DNA of 64,000 nucleotides from Trileptium ribeirensis (GCA_030248225.1 JASANE010003235.1:1-64000), one strand, 5' to 3'. Shown: positions 1 through 12,864, counted from the first letter of the stretch. The notes: generated by a model not told the origin, from the letters alone. Made by a program: numbers and translations.

Positions 1-752
1 TTTGAGCCCCACAGGGTAACGACGAGACCAGAACAAGGCGGGAACAGTAACGTGATAAAATTCCGAATAAGTGGGGAGAGATACCTAACCCTATTCGGGA
101 AATCTTCCGAGGAGGGAAGATTGAGTTTGGCGCTCAAACTTATAATTACGCTTTTCACACCCCACCATATTGGAACGTGTCCTATAAAAATCCGAATAAA
201 AGCCGGAGACAAACGAAATTTTCGAACCCGAGGAGGCAAGGTCGGAAACTTTGTGTTGGAGCCTAGAACTACTTTTAGTACGACGAGACCCCTAGCAGTT
301 TGGCGGAACAGTAAAAGTGTTTGATAAAAATCCGAATTAGTGGAGACAAGCTGCATTTTTGAAATCTTCTGAGGAGGGAGATTTGAATTTGCGCCGAGCT
401 AGACGTCTTAACCTCCATTTGGCGGCAACAATAACCTAACCCCATAAAAATCCGCGACAGCGAAACTTGCATTCGAATTTTTTTGAGGAGGGAGATTTTT
501 TTGCGTCAAAACGAGACGTTAACTTTTAGAGTACGACGCGAATTTATAGTTTGGCGGAACAAGTAACGTGTCCCCACAAAAAAATCCGAATAAGCTGGAG
601 ACAAAAATGAACTTTTTTGAACAGGTCGAGTTTGTGTTAGTCAGACGTTAACTTTTAGCTCACTGATGGAGTTCGGCGGAACAAGTAGCGCGTCTGATAA
701 ACTCCGAATAAGGGGAGCAAACTAAATTTTCCGAGTCTTCCGACAAGTTCGT
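1..752. repeat. degenerate tandem array, ~120-140 bp unit, six copies
   Basis: The core ATCCGAATAA, or a close variant, recurs near 61, 190, 330, 450, 583 and 702. Each is preceded by a GGCGGAACA-GTAACGTGT-like stretch and followed by GAGGAGGGAGA and TTAGTCAGACGTTAACTTTTAG-like words. Spacing runs from 119 to 140 bp and copies are well diverged. The array runs off the left edge and stops where the palindrome begins, near 753. No coding content is seen; a 90-residue open frame here crosses repeat units. Confidence 0.75.
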
Positions 753-3522
753 GTTAGTCAGACGTGGAGCATATCGGACATCCGGGGCCTGAGAAATAGA
801 TGAGCTTATTTGACGATTTTTGTGTTTCATTTTCGTTTAGTGTCAGCTCAGCGATTCGGCGCAGAGATTGCGTTCAAGAGTGCTTCTTGTCGGCTCACTC
901 GGTTGGATATAATTCTGGCATTGTGCTTTTTACAAAAAGGGACAGAGTTGGAATTGCATTGTTTGCATATAATTAATATATTTTTTTTCGTTATGAAACG
1001 AGTTGCAATAAGCCTTATCAAACCAGGAGCGTTAGTATAATTACAACACAGGATGAGTTAGTAATATATAGCCTAGTTTGCCTTCCTTACGCCTGTTCGA
1101 GTGAGTACTGATGCGCAGAGTGCAGGTGAGTGGCGCAACTCGGGCCAGCCAGCAGCAAGAAGCTTAACCCGATTATTGAAAAACCGGCGAGAGTGCGCCG
1201 AAATTGCCGATCGAGCATCAATGTATCGTATCGTCTACAAGTCAGCTACCGGGGGGCTTGTCTTTTGAGATAGTTTTTCGCCCTGAATAGTTTGACGCCA
1301 CCACGGTATTTGTATTTAACGTAGTTCATCATCCAGTCGGGACGCGACTTGCGTAGCTATAACGGCAAGGAGCGTAAATTAAGGTCTAATTTGAGGTAAT
1401 CAAATAGTCGTGCAGTGTGCCAGCCGCAGTCGGTAAGTCTCGCCGCACCAAATCACAAACAGCATTAGTTTACTAGCTAACCTAAACGTACTCGCATTAT
1501 CTCCAACCTAGACCCACTAAATAACGTACTTAGTCTAAATTAAGAACCTAGGGTGAGGTATTGTACGGTAACCAGTTGGGTAGTAGTGCCAACTGTAACA
1601 AATACCGTAATAAAATAGTACGTAACCTAAATAACACAGTAATCGAGTGACAAGTAATTGTGCTGGCGAGCTAGGCAAAATCTAAAATTAGAAACGGGAG
1701 CAAAAAACGGTTGGGTTAGCGCAAAATAGTTGCGCGGGGGGTACTAAGAGTAAGTGCCGCCTTATTACGCAGCGCTAAAAAGTTAATTGTGTGTGCCTTA
1801 ACATTTTTATCATATTTTGTCATAAAATATTTTCTCGTTGTATACTTTGACGTCAACCTAAATCCTGAGCGACTAGAGCACGCGGCTGAACGAAAAGATA
1901 AGGCACGACACGGATCGTAAAAGCCGAAGCGCAAATCTTCCCCACCGGCATCTGGCCACTTTTGGTGACGTATCTCATCCCCTTGTACTACCGATAGCTG
2001 TCATAGAATGTTTTGGTGATGATTCTTATATGATAAGCTGTCATAATAAGAAAATACAAAAGAACATACAAACAATAAAATACAACAATTGTTGTATTTT
2101 ATTGTTTGTATGTTCTTTGTATTTTCTTATTATGACAGCTATCGGTAGTACAAGGGGATGAGATACGTCACCAAAACATTATGACAGCTATCGGTAGTAC
2201 AAGGGGATGAGATACGTCACCAAAACATGTGTGGTCCGAGGTGTGGCCAGGAGAATGCCGGTGGGGAAGTACGAAGGGCTCGCGCTTCGGCTTTTACGAT
2301 CCGTGCTCGTGCCTTATATTTTTCGTTGCGGCGCGGTGCTGCTCTAGTCACTCAGGATTTAGGTAATAAACATCAAACCCTTGACAAGAATATTTTATGA
2401 CAAAATATGATAAAAATGTTAAGGCACACAACGTTTTAGCACTCGTAAATTAAGTTCGCGGCACTGTTCTTTAGTACCCGCGCAAGCTATTTTGCGCTAA
2501 GATTCAACCGATAACTTTTGCTCCGTTTCTAATTTAGATTTTGCTATCACTCGGCCAGTCAATTACTTGTCACTCGATAATCCTGATTTCTATTACTGTG
2601 TTATTTAGGTTACGTACTATTTTATTATACAGTCCTCTTGTGAGGTTGGCACTACTACCCCCGACTGACTGGTTACCGTACGATTAACGAATACCTCACC
2701 CTAGGTTCTTAGATTTAGACTAGTACGTTCCTTATTTAGTGGGTTACGGTTGGAGAGATAATCGAGTACGTTTAGGTTAGCTAGTAAACTAATGCTGCTT
2801 TTGTGATTTGGTGCAGCAAAACTTCCGACTGGCTGGCACACTGCACGATTATTTGATTACCTCGACCTAGACCTTAAATTTACGCTACTTGCCGTTATAT
2901 TACGCAAGTCGCCTCCGACTGGATGATGAACTACGTTAAATACAACTGCGTAGTAGCGGTCGACTACTATTCAGGCGAACTATTCTCAAAAGACAAGCCC
3001 CCGTACAGCTGGCTTGGCTTATCTGACGATTTGCGATACATTGATGCTCGATAGGGTAATTTCATTTCACACCCATTACTCGCCCGGTTTTCTAAATAAT
3101 AACGCTTCTTGCTGCTGGCTGACCCGAGTTGCGCCACTAACCAAAAGCCCACCTGCACTCTCGCCCGAGTAGTACTCACTCGACACGTAAAGGCCGAATT
3201 TGTAAGCTATATATTACTAACTAATATCTGTTATAATTATACTAACGCTCCTGTTTAATAACTTCTGGCAACTTCGTTTCATAACGAAATATTATTAAGA
3301 TTATCTATGCGAAGCAATCCAATTCCAACTCTGTCCTTTTTGTAAAAAGCACAATGCCAGAATTATATCCAACCGAGTAGTAATCCAAGCCGACAAGAAG
3401 CACTCTTGAACGCAATTCTCTGCGCGATAACTGTTAAAAACTGAGCACTAAACGAAAATGAAACACAAAAACCTCTGATAAGTTCATCTATTTCTCACCC
3501 AGATGTCCAATACTCCACGTTA
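753..3522. repeat. 2.8 kb palindrome (two ~1.3-1.4 kb inverted arms)
   Basis: The two halves are reverse complements. The outer ends pair (ACGTGGAG at about 762 with CTCCACGT at about 3515), as do GAGAAATAGATGA near 792 with its complement near 3487, TTTTTGTGTTTCATTTTCGTTTAGT near 818 with its complement near 3450, and many blocks inward. The centre lies between 2088 and 2089. There 47 bases (2042-2088) face 46 bases (2089-2134) with a single one-base indel and no spacer. A 51 bp subrepeat containing GGTAGTACAAGGGGATGAGA lies beside the centre, twice in the right arm (about 2130-2226) and once intact plus once decayed in the left arm (1958-2048). The arms differ by scattered substitutions and indels. 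No long open frame is present. Confidence 0.85.
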
Positions 3523-5880
3523 TAAGTCAATAACATTTAAACCAGATATATATACCACTATGCTGACATAGGTAATTAGCTAAGTAACCGAATTCAGTTA
3601 AAAATCCGGAAATATTAAACAACCATTAGATGATGTAACACAGGTAAAACAAAACTTCCGGATCGCTGCACGACAACTTTTCTGTACGATAACTACTATC
3701 AACTGAAAAATTCCAATCCTATACATATATAGTTACCTAATAAACCAATTAACACAAAATATGCAAATCCGAAAAATAGCAAAAATAAAATTTTTATTTT
3801 AAGAGGATTTAGAATTAGGGGAAACGTATAATGGAATATCTTCTGAAATTAAAATTTTGTGAAATTTAGGGCCTTGGAACCTCTGGTAGCTTACTAAACA
3901 CCGGCATCCGTGGTTGTCGGTTGAGCATCTACCACTGATGCCATTAACTGATATACCGTTCCCGGTTTTGTTTCCTTCATTAACCTTTCACCACTCCATT
4001 GAAATCGCGTCTACCACTGACGCTACCGATTCCAGTCATCAAATCTTCTATTAACCGACCCCTACTTTCCATCCCTTTTTCAGTTAAAATCCATTCGTCA
4101 CGAAGGATTGTGCGATTCGAGGTGTGGCCAGTAGAACGCCGGTGGAACGCTTGTATGGCTCGCGTCTTTCTTTTCGTGAGCGGTAATCGTGGCATATATT
4201 TCGCGATGCGGCGTGATCCTTACTCGGCTCTAATTGCTCGAGTTTCAGGCAATTGGGCAACAGACACGTATATAGAATGTTTATTCCAAAGTGATAACAT
4301 GTTAAGGCACTAATATTTTAGCCGTGTCACTTGCGGCACTATTTTTGATACCCGTATTAGGTTTACAACACTCTTTTTAGTACTCGCACGAAAAGCCGCG
4401 GCACTATTCTTTAGTACCGTTTTCATTATTCACATTAGCTTACACCGGTTACTCTTGCACAGTATGACAATAGGTCTTGCACAGTCTGACGTTCCAGCTC
4501 TATTGCAGTCTGACTGTTGTACTTTTCACACACTTCGGCCACTATTTCGCCCTTTACTCGGCTATCCCTATTTATTACTTTAAGTTTATGTTAAGTTACA
4601 GCTACCGAGCACTTGGCCTAGTCCTTAACCCTAAGCTGTAGCAACTAGTGTTTACGGGTTATAATTGAGCGATAGTGATAAAAATTTAGCTTATTCGGTA
4701 CGTTATTAAATCCCTTGTGGGTTGGTACAGTACCCCGGGACAGCTAGCAACTGCACGATTATTTGATTACCTTAGAATTACACTAATAGTCCCAATTATA
4801 TTAAACAGGCCGACACCGGACGGCTGCTAGACCACGTTACTAAAACTGTACGGCAGCGGTCGACTACGGTGCAGTTGAATTTTCTCAAGTCGTGCAAGCC
4901 CAAACGGCTGACCGTGCTAGAGATTCGAGGTCCCCGAACGGCTGACCAAGAATAGTACTTGGGATCGACTATTATAACAAATTCCTCGCCCGGTCTAGTC
5001 AAGAATAGTACTACCTACTCCGCCGACCCCGGATGGCTGCCAGACGTCACAAGTAACACTACTAATTTATTCAAGTCGCCCCTGTATTGTCGCCCGGGTA
5101 TTGCTCACTCGACTCCACGGGGCCGAAATTTTTAAGATATTACTACCCTACGTTATATTATTCCATCGCCCCTATTGAAATAACCACTTCTCCGATATAT
5201 GTCTTGGGAAAGTTAATATTACTAAAATAAGTGATAGTTTTTATTAAATACTTAGGTGTGAAGCGTTCCTACATAGCAGCTTCATTCTTTGTCACAGATC
5301 TAAACCCATGCTCTAACCGAATAATTCCAGCACACTTGTTATACGCAATTCTTTTTGCGTAGACCAGGTTGCAACTTAACACGGATAACCTCGAACCAGA
5401 TAAAACAAATCGTAACGCCATTTAGATGCTGTCTTTCAAGCTACGTAAGCTGATCTAGTAAACCAAACCGATCGCTAAATAAATCCAAAGCCGCCTAGCA
5501 ATTAGCTAGGTAATCCTAAGTAAATTAATAAAAAGGTAAGCAGTGGTTCTCCTCCGACCAGCTAATTCACCGCGCTCCAACACTACGACCAAAGATTAAA
5601 ACTGAAACAAAATCAAACTAGACATAGCTAGTGAGTGAAACGAACGGAAAATACACAAATTAGGAATAAGAAAAAATAAAATTTATAAAATTTTAAATTT
5701 TTGAAAACCCAATATTTTAGGGAAAAATATAATAAAAGATTTTGTGAAAAAGAATTTTTAGATACGAAAAATGGAATTTTGGCCCAGGGACTCCTGGTAG
5801 CCCAATAGACCCCCGACAACACTAACTAATATAGCAAAATCCTTGATTTTTTATGTGGTCCAATAGACCCCCGACAACAC
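2095..5880. repeat. direct duplication (~1.89 kb period) of the palindrome's right arm and tail
   Basis: The segment 2230-3990 recurs, strongly diverged, at about 4110-5880 in the same orientation. Matching landmarks are GAGGTGTGGCCAG-AGAA-GCCGGTGG (2238 and 4118), CACTGCACGATTATTTGATTACCT (2850 and 4750), GTACTCACTCGAC and neighbours (3172 and 5102), and CCTCTGGTAGC / TCCTGGTAGC (3877 and 5782). Offsets are 1,880-1,900 bp. With the inverted left arm this gives three copies of one long unit, one reversed. It may be a long-unit satellite or remains of a large transposon; nothing in it codes recognisably. Confidence 0.65.
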
Positions 5881-5905
5881 TAACTAACATAGCAAAATCC
5901 TTGAT
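5802..5905. repeat. 58 bp direct repeat x2
   Basis: The block starting CCAATAGACCCCCGACAACA and ending AGCAAAATCCTTGAT occurs at 5802 and again at 5860, with one substitution inside. It forms the tail of the 1.89 kb unit. Confidence 0.85.
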
Positions 5906-6347
5906 GAAATACGACTAGCTCCGTAATCCTACGTTAAACTATATATCATGCAATAAAGCGCAACTAATAAATTGTAGGCGAAAAAATATCAATACCGTAT
6001 AAAAGTACATAATAAATAATAAAGTAAAACACATAATAAAGACCATACATAAATAAAGTACATATACTCATATATCACACCTGTTTCCAGGTGACTGGTG
6101 ATCAAATGTTTGAATCGTGATATTCATCATTCATTCTTTGCTTCTTGATCAGTCATGACTTGAAATGGCCCTTCCTCTCGCGGTCGCCAGGAAACCTCCA
6201 CATTAATGCTTTGTGTCTTTAATTCGCTATAAGATGTCCAATCCATTGCTTCGCGGGAGTGTTTAACCACTTCTGGAGATATGCCATCCAGCGCAGCCGC
6301 CTTACACTGACGAATAGACTTCGTAGGCTTCTGAGGTTCTGCTTGGT

Positions 6348-6521
6348 TCGCCGGTACTAATAATGAGGGATGTGCCGAATATTTGATATTCGTCTTGAGC
6401 CGAACTCGCGGCTGCTAACAATAAGCGATGTTCCGAATATTTGGTATTCGGCTTGAGCCGAAGTCGCCGGTGCTAATAATAAGAGATGTGGCGAATATTC
6501 GGTATCCGAATTGAGCCGAAC
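6348..6521. repeat. 58 bp tandem repeat x3
   Basis: Three consecutive units begin at 6348, 6406 and 6464, each reading TCGC(C/G)G-TGCTAA-AATAA followed by GATGT-CCGAATATT and ending TTGAGCCGAA. About 80-90% of positions agree by eye. Confidence 0.85.
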
Positions 6522-6708
6522 ATCGAATAGTTACTATTAAACAATTTTCTGAAATTTTTTATCAGCTATTTAAAACCGCAAAAAAATAATAAACGGTGAA
6601 ACCAGAAAAGTCTGTGACGGCGAAAACGATTATTAAATAAAACGCAATTTGCGTACGAGTTTAATTTGAGTAAAAGTAAAGGTACATAATTCGTGTAGAC
6701 TAAGGTTT

Positions 6709-6832
6709 ATGCACTGAACTTAATGGTTGAACTGAACACAAAGGCAGTGATAAATATGTTTTTCTAGCACATGCACCGAATTTAATGGCTGAACTGAACA
6801 CAAAGACAATGAGAAATATGTTTGGCTAGCAC
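6709..6832. repeat. 62 bp tandem repeat x2
   Basis: Two units start at ATGCAC (6709 and 6771). They share TGAACTGAACACAAAG and end in CTAGCAC, differing at a handful of sites. Confidence 0.85.
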
Positions 6833-7303
6833 ATAAATGTTGCTATATTGTGAATGTCCTTTTCAACTGGTCGTCAGGGATCAGACGTGGTGCCTGCAAT
6901 ATAAATGCTCTGCTACTGGCAATTCTTGTTCTTATCTTGCGTGAGGAACGCGGGAGAAATACGCTCTATTCTAAAGAATAATTCAACAAAATGCAAAAGC
7001 ATAGTTATAACGAAATGTACTGAATTAAACGTAGCGAAAAATAGTGTTCAGCAAAACCATATCCTCCAGAGATAATTCCGTGGCGCAGTGTGCATTGAGC
7101 TGTTGCTGTCTGTCTTCGGTTATTTGCTAATTTTCCCGGTTAGACTGCCGGCCGAAAGTGCGTGGTTTGTTAATAGTGCAGTGTCCCAGTATCTACGACA
7201 GTTGGTAGTTGACCGTTTCGTCGATTTGTGGCAGCGACACTCCGGGACATTTCCCTTGCCCGTATATTCTGGAGCCAACTCTTTGCTCTAATGCTGTTTG
7301 TGA

Positions 7304-8990
7304 CTAAATTTCTAGCAAAATTTTAACAGCATTATTAAGATCTATCAACTGACTGTTATTTAAGTTTATACTCCCTGAGGCATATTCGAATTCGGAACGA
7401 TTTGAGGCGCATTTGTGTTCGAAGGTAGTCGTGTGCTTTGATTGATTTTTTTGATGTATTACAGTTACGTTGTATTTGATCCAATGATGCTTCATCTGTG
7501 ATATAGTGGTCTGTTCATAAAGATGAGGCATATTAGGACCATCGTTACTTTTGTCATGGACGTTCACCACCGAATTGTTATTGTTGGGCCTCAGTATTTT
7601 CCTGCGACTGGTCCGAGCCATCACTATCATACAAATACATCGATGATCGATTTTGATTTTGAATCCTATTTTACATACAAGAGGTTCGAAAATCAGTCTA
7701 TTTCGAAAAATGTTAATTTTGATTACTGCCGGATACTGTATTTGTTCCGTCCTCCGCGTCGGAGTTTATGTCGAGTGTCAGCACATACAGGAATTGTCGA
7801 AATTATCACTTTACGATTGTTCGTTTGACTTTTTGAACAGTATGAGACAGCACATGTGTTTGGTTCTTCGCGCCGGGGTTAATGCACATGTCTACATTGG
7901 TATTTTTGAACTTGTACATTTTGAACTAATTTTTCAGCTTGACTAGCATAGGGTTATGGCCGTTGTTGGTTCCTGCGCCAGCGTTAATGGATGTACCAAT
8001 ATCAGTATTTTATGAAAAAATCGACAACGAATTGGTATTTTATTTTGACCAGCACTCGGCAGCGCACATGCTGTGTTCCCCTCACTGCGATTACACTACA
8101 TGCTCGTACTATCTTTTTGAGAAAATTTGGTATTCTGAGCTTGATTATTTTGTGATGGCTCAATATGTTTGACTGATGCCTCGTTCGAAAATTTGTTGCT
8201 TGCTCCGCCTGCAAATGCGCAACTTCTTGGCATTTGTCCTATCTGATCGAAATAGTTTGCCATTCTGACATTCAAGATTTCTTGCGTTTCTTGCATTTCT
8301 TGTAAATGTTCTCTAACGGGATCAGTTTCATTTTGTTCATTTGCCACCGGCGGTTCTTTTTGCGGTTTCACATTTGTAATATCACCTATGCATGACCACG
8401 TGAGCTCAACTAAAAAAATCATTATTTTTCATTTTTGCTTTCAAAGCAAGTTTTATTAAGGTAGTTCACGGTTACTGAAAATGATTTGTGATATATTTGT
8501 GTATTACTGAGGATTATTTAAGAATTCTTGCGCCGTTTTGTTGTGCATGTCGTCGGCTGATTCCGTGTAATCGTTGGCAGCGTTCGCAGCATCTATCTTG
8601 ACTTTGTGCAGAATTGCAATAATATATAGTTATAGTTTGTATTACAATTGGGCAATGTCTAAGTAAATTACAAACTCTGCGCGCTTAATTCTAATACGCT
8701 ATAATAATATTCGAAAGTTACAAAACTGAAGCCCCTATTGATATTATTGCTATATGTTGCTACCCAATTACTGCGACTTTGTGTCCGGGTTCGTATTATA
8801 ATTGTTCTGCTGTTGCCGAGTTCAAAATATTTAGCTCGGTTATCACCTCGCGCGCAGGAACCTTGGGTAATGTTTCAATTTTGAATCCGATCTATATTTT
8901 TTGAAATACCGACTATAAACATTGTGGTTGCCATGTGGGGTTGTCGTGCCGCATGTTGACAGCTTCTTCGACGGATACAGTGGCCATCGC
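7304..8990 (-). other. weakly coding-like minus-strand stretch, product unknown
   Basis: Several minus-strand frames here read like hydrophilic protein rather than random sequence. One lies at 8096-8422, rich in N, Q and E, and begins after a T-tract plus TTTAG that could be an acceptor. One lies at 7304-7630, also Asn-rich. A short open block near 8512-8617 is rich in Ala, Asp and Asn and ends at a possible donor, CA|GTAATA. A short ATG-led block starts near 8988. I could not join these in one frame with matching intron phases, and competing frames are open too. This could be a fast-evolving gene, a decayed gag-like retroelement ORF, or chance. No domain was recognised. Confidence 0.2.
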
Positions 8991-11404
8991 AGGCTCTCAT
9001 TCATCACCGTACAATGGGGTGCGTCGCGGAGAAGCGCAAGCTTGCGTGGCTAAGCCAGTCTATCGCGTTACTACCATTTAAATGTTCTATCTACATGCTC
9101 TTTCTGCTGATACCTGCTGCAAAAAATACAACCAGTCGATTCGTTTTTATAAAAATATTAACGAAAATTTCACGAAGGGATTATAACTTCCGGCAGAGTT
9201 CCTTGAGTTGGTGTGTCTGATACAATAAGGCTCTTGATAACTGACAGCCGTATAATAATAACATCGTGATATGGCGACAGCCTTTCAATTGTTAACATGC
9301 TATCTAGCGTTAATAATACAGGCACGCCCATAGTTAAATATTGCCAAGCTAAAATTTAAGGTAACACAAGATTAAAAAGCTTTAGGTCATGTCAGAGATC
9401 GGTCACTTAAACTACAAAACATCCAGATGACGGCCACTATGTTTGTCATAGAAAACTAAACAATTTTGTATTACAGAGGTCGCACAACTAAAATCTTCCA
9501 TCCTCAATCGTTACAGAATTCAACAGCCGTAGAATAAATGAAGGTAAATTTCAACCTGACATTTGGGGCCAATATGCAAATTTGCTTCAATTGTCGAAAA
9601 CAAAACAAAAATTTTAAACTATATGATAATATTAACAGTAATAATACAATAATGAATTATTACGATAATAATTATTGTATTATGACAACCGTTTTATCTC
9701 CAACATCCAATCGCTATTATGAGGGGATATATATGTTAAACACTAAAATCTCTGCGTGCTTACGTGTATACGTGTATATGTATATGTAAATATACATGTG
9801 TATATGGCTCAGTTAGCTGTACTAATTAGGTTTGTAAGCTTAATGTAACGCCTTAGCCTCCTGCCGGGTGATTGGTGGGAACTTATTATTATTTATTGTT
9901 AATATTAAAGTCACCGCATAGCTAGTGGGTTTTTGTCCTGGTGTTTACAACCAAAATTGCATAAACTGAATTGTGGTTTTACAGTTTCAGTTGGCTAACG
10001 CGTGTAGCTTTACGTGCTAAATTCATGTTGCTTTAATGTCTAATAGACTGTGTCTGGCAGTTGTTTAGACCTTCTCAAATAGTCGTTTTAAGGCACGTTG
10101 TTTGAAATCAACTTCACAAATTGTTTTTATGGTTTTGTGTTATTTTGTTGATAAATTCATAAATGGTAATATATACTTATTGATAGATAGCTGGGCTCTC
10201 CATTCGTTGAAAGGTTTTTAGAGGCATGAACCGTGTGATTCTCTGATTCGAAACCAGGGGCACCCAAGTATGCCAGTGAGCATTTTGTCAAGGGAAAAGT
10301 TAAAATAATGTCAGAAACGCTGCCAAAACGCTTTTGGTGGAAATAGCAATTTTGAAGCAAATTCCAGAATCTTAGTACAAATTTTCATCAAGTTTTATGG
10401 CATTTGCGGATGTTTTAACCGACCAGAAGCAAAATTTTGCCAAGAAGCTATGTACCCGGGAAAATTCGCAAGACTGTTCATAGTAACTATTTTGCAAGTT
10501 TGCATCTCATTTTGCTGACCGCGTACAAGTGAAAATGCGATTACCAATCGAGTTTTTCTCGTATGTTATAATATACAAATAGACGACGAACATTGCTGTC
10601 TGAGTTACAATGTCATTTGATGAACGTGGACAAACCTCCGAAATCGACAAATGTTGCCGGAACGCGAATTCCATTGGTACATTGGTACATTGGTTACATG
10701 CGTTCGCAAAAATGTGAATATCAGTGGCGAAAATGTGAACGACAATTTTTTGTGATTATGACAAAAGAACAACCTTGGTGTACGCACCTAATGTAGACTC
10801 ACACATTAGTATAAGAATTTGGTTGTGAGTTTCTAAAAAGAGAAAATCTGTTGCTTTCTAAGAATAAACGGAGTGGGTTAGCGTGTGGCACCTAGGAGAA
10901 AACCGTTTTAGGTCTCCATAGCCTACGCTAACGAATTCTGCAGCATTCCTGGTATACAGTACAGAGCTCGCCAGATTGATATCCTTCCATAACCTGACTT
11001 CCTGCTTTTGGTACACCGAGCCTTAAACTTTTCGAGCACATAATTTCTGGCTATATATTTCTTAACTTAATTTTAATAAGCGTTCTGCCTATGCGGTTAC
11101 CTTTGCTTAATTACTTTAACAACAATTAATGATTAAACATTAATAAGTGTTATACCCGTGCGTAGACATTAAATCCCACACGTTAAGATTTAATTAGAGA
11201 TAAACCAAATAAATAATAATTACGTCAGCATCGTTTGATATTGGAGCTGCCTCGTATACTTATATTGAGTGATTGTGGATTGTTGGGCGTTGTGTTATTT
11301 TGTTATTGCGGGATAAATTTAATATCCGAACAACCACTATGTAATAAACCTTATTATTTGAGCCTGTGATGCTTTAACATTAGATTCGGAGTATCACATA
11401 CTGA
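8991..11404. other. no supported gene; A+T-rich intergenic DNA
   Basis: Open frames here are short and unrecognisable. The only structure noted is a member of a two-copy dispersed repeat at 10605-10810, listed separately. Confidence 0.5.
10605..10810. repeat. dispersed repeat R1, copy 1
   Basis: Starts AATGTCATTTGATGAAC and ends ACCTAATGTAGACTCACACA. A diverged copy in the same orientation lies at 61648-61870, with the same start and a matching end (ACCTAACGTAAGCTCACTCA). The shared internal words are short, so this is an old repeat. Confidence 0.55.
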
Positions 11405-11589
11405 TTAAGTAGCAGAGGCTGGCCGCTGAAGCAAGGTAAGATTTCATGCACATTGCATTCAGGTACCTGCTTGATAAAAGCGAAAAAAGTATTTCGTTAA
11501 GACATACTATTAGCGATTTACTAAATCGTGATATCAACAAAACGAAACAAACAGTGCACAACCGGTGATAGTTATCTTACGCAGCTATT

Positions 11590-12726
11590 TTGCTGACATT
11601 TGGCAATCCAATATTCAACACCTGCGATATGCCTGGTTACGACAGACAACAGCCATCCAGCGACCGCCGCGCATCAGATGTCGTCTCGGTCAGAACGCCC
11701 ATTTCTGGCAGTCAACCGTGGAAAACAACAAACCTGAGTCGAGAAATACCGCCTCCGGTACCTCAACAAGGCAGCACAGCCGCTGATACGACATCTTCGC
11801 CTGCGACACCAACATTGTCTAGCGCAAACGTTCACCAACAGTTAGCAATCCGATCTTCAGTTTGCTGCGAATGTATGGCGAAAGGGGCAATGAATGCTTT
11901 GAATGCGGTCTCTGTGCGTCTTGGATACATTATAGCTGCGCAGGCATCGACACACCACTAGTCGGAGCTCTTGCGTCTAACGAATTTGTCGTCATACTGT
12001 GCCGAGCCTGTCAATCAATTGCGGAATCTAAACAATCAGCAAAGCTTGACGGCACGCCACCGACCACTGCCGATCGCTTAGACAGTATCGAACGCCAAAT
12101 TGCATTCATTGCGTCGGCCAATTTTCGATCTCTGATGCTGTGATAACGCCAACGCAACAACCTGCTACAGGAAATACAATGAGCTACGCCCAGCTAGACG
12201 CCGAAAATGAGGAACAGGCAGGTCTTTTCATGAATCAGCCACCGTCACCTGAAAGCGAAGATGAAAAACATCATCGGTGCCTTGTAATCCGTAACCTTCC
12301 AGAAAAAGGGCACGATCATCAAGACGTGACCGAAAGTTGTGTAAGTCGCTCGACCCTTCCGCTACTGTAGACTGTGTTTACAGAATGGGACGACTACGCG
12401 AACCAAAGCCCGGTAGTCCTCCGTCCAGCCGTCTTACTAAAGTGTGTTTTAAAGAGTCAACAGTTGCGCGGAACATTCTGAGCCTCGCACCGAAACTGAA
12501 AAATTTTGATAGCTGTAGAGGCATATATATCCGACGCTCGATGCCTGAAGATGAGCGGAAACGTGTCGCTGCGCTGCGTGGTAAGGCTCGCAAGCTTAAT
12601 GACGATGTAGCACAATACCAGAACAACCGTTCGCATTATGTTGTACTCAATGAAAGATTAGTAGTTTTCAAAGATTGCGTTCGACAAGATGGGCGTCTCG
12701 TGGGTGGAAAGAGATCAGTAAATTAA
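11590..12726 (+). pseudogene. decayed LINE ORF1 (CR1-like) with PHD-type zinc finger
   Basis: Three frames must be joined. The first (from 11590) has a Ser/Pro/Thr-rich N-terminus ending in CCEC. The next (from about 11862) continues ECFECGLCASWIHYSCAG and later CRACQ, completing a Cys4-His-Cys3 PHD pattern. After a stop near 12140, a frame carries HHRCLVIRNLPEKG, then shifts again near 12337 to VDCVYRMGRLREPK and a basic C-terminus ending at 12726. PHD plus an RRM-like region with a YRMGR motif is typical of first ORFs of CR1-clade LINEs, which encode nucleic-acid-binding partners of the reverse transcriptase. At least two frameshifts make it non-functional. No ORF2 follows: the hAT-like element begins at 12865. 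Confidence 0.75.
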
Positions 12727-12864
12727 AATTTTATAGTCACCACGATATTTTTCTATACTTTGAGGCCTCACTGTTTCAAACCATCGTGGTTACCATGCTA
12801 TATTTTATGGCGTTGATGGGGTTGGTGGTTATGCCGGTTATCGGTATATACTTATTGTGAGCTG

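Noticed and set aside
12378..12626. 82-residue minus-strand frame in the LINE ORF1 region
   Set aside because: Antisense shadow of the YRMGR-containing LINE frame.
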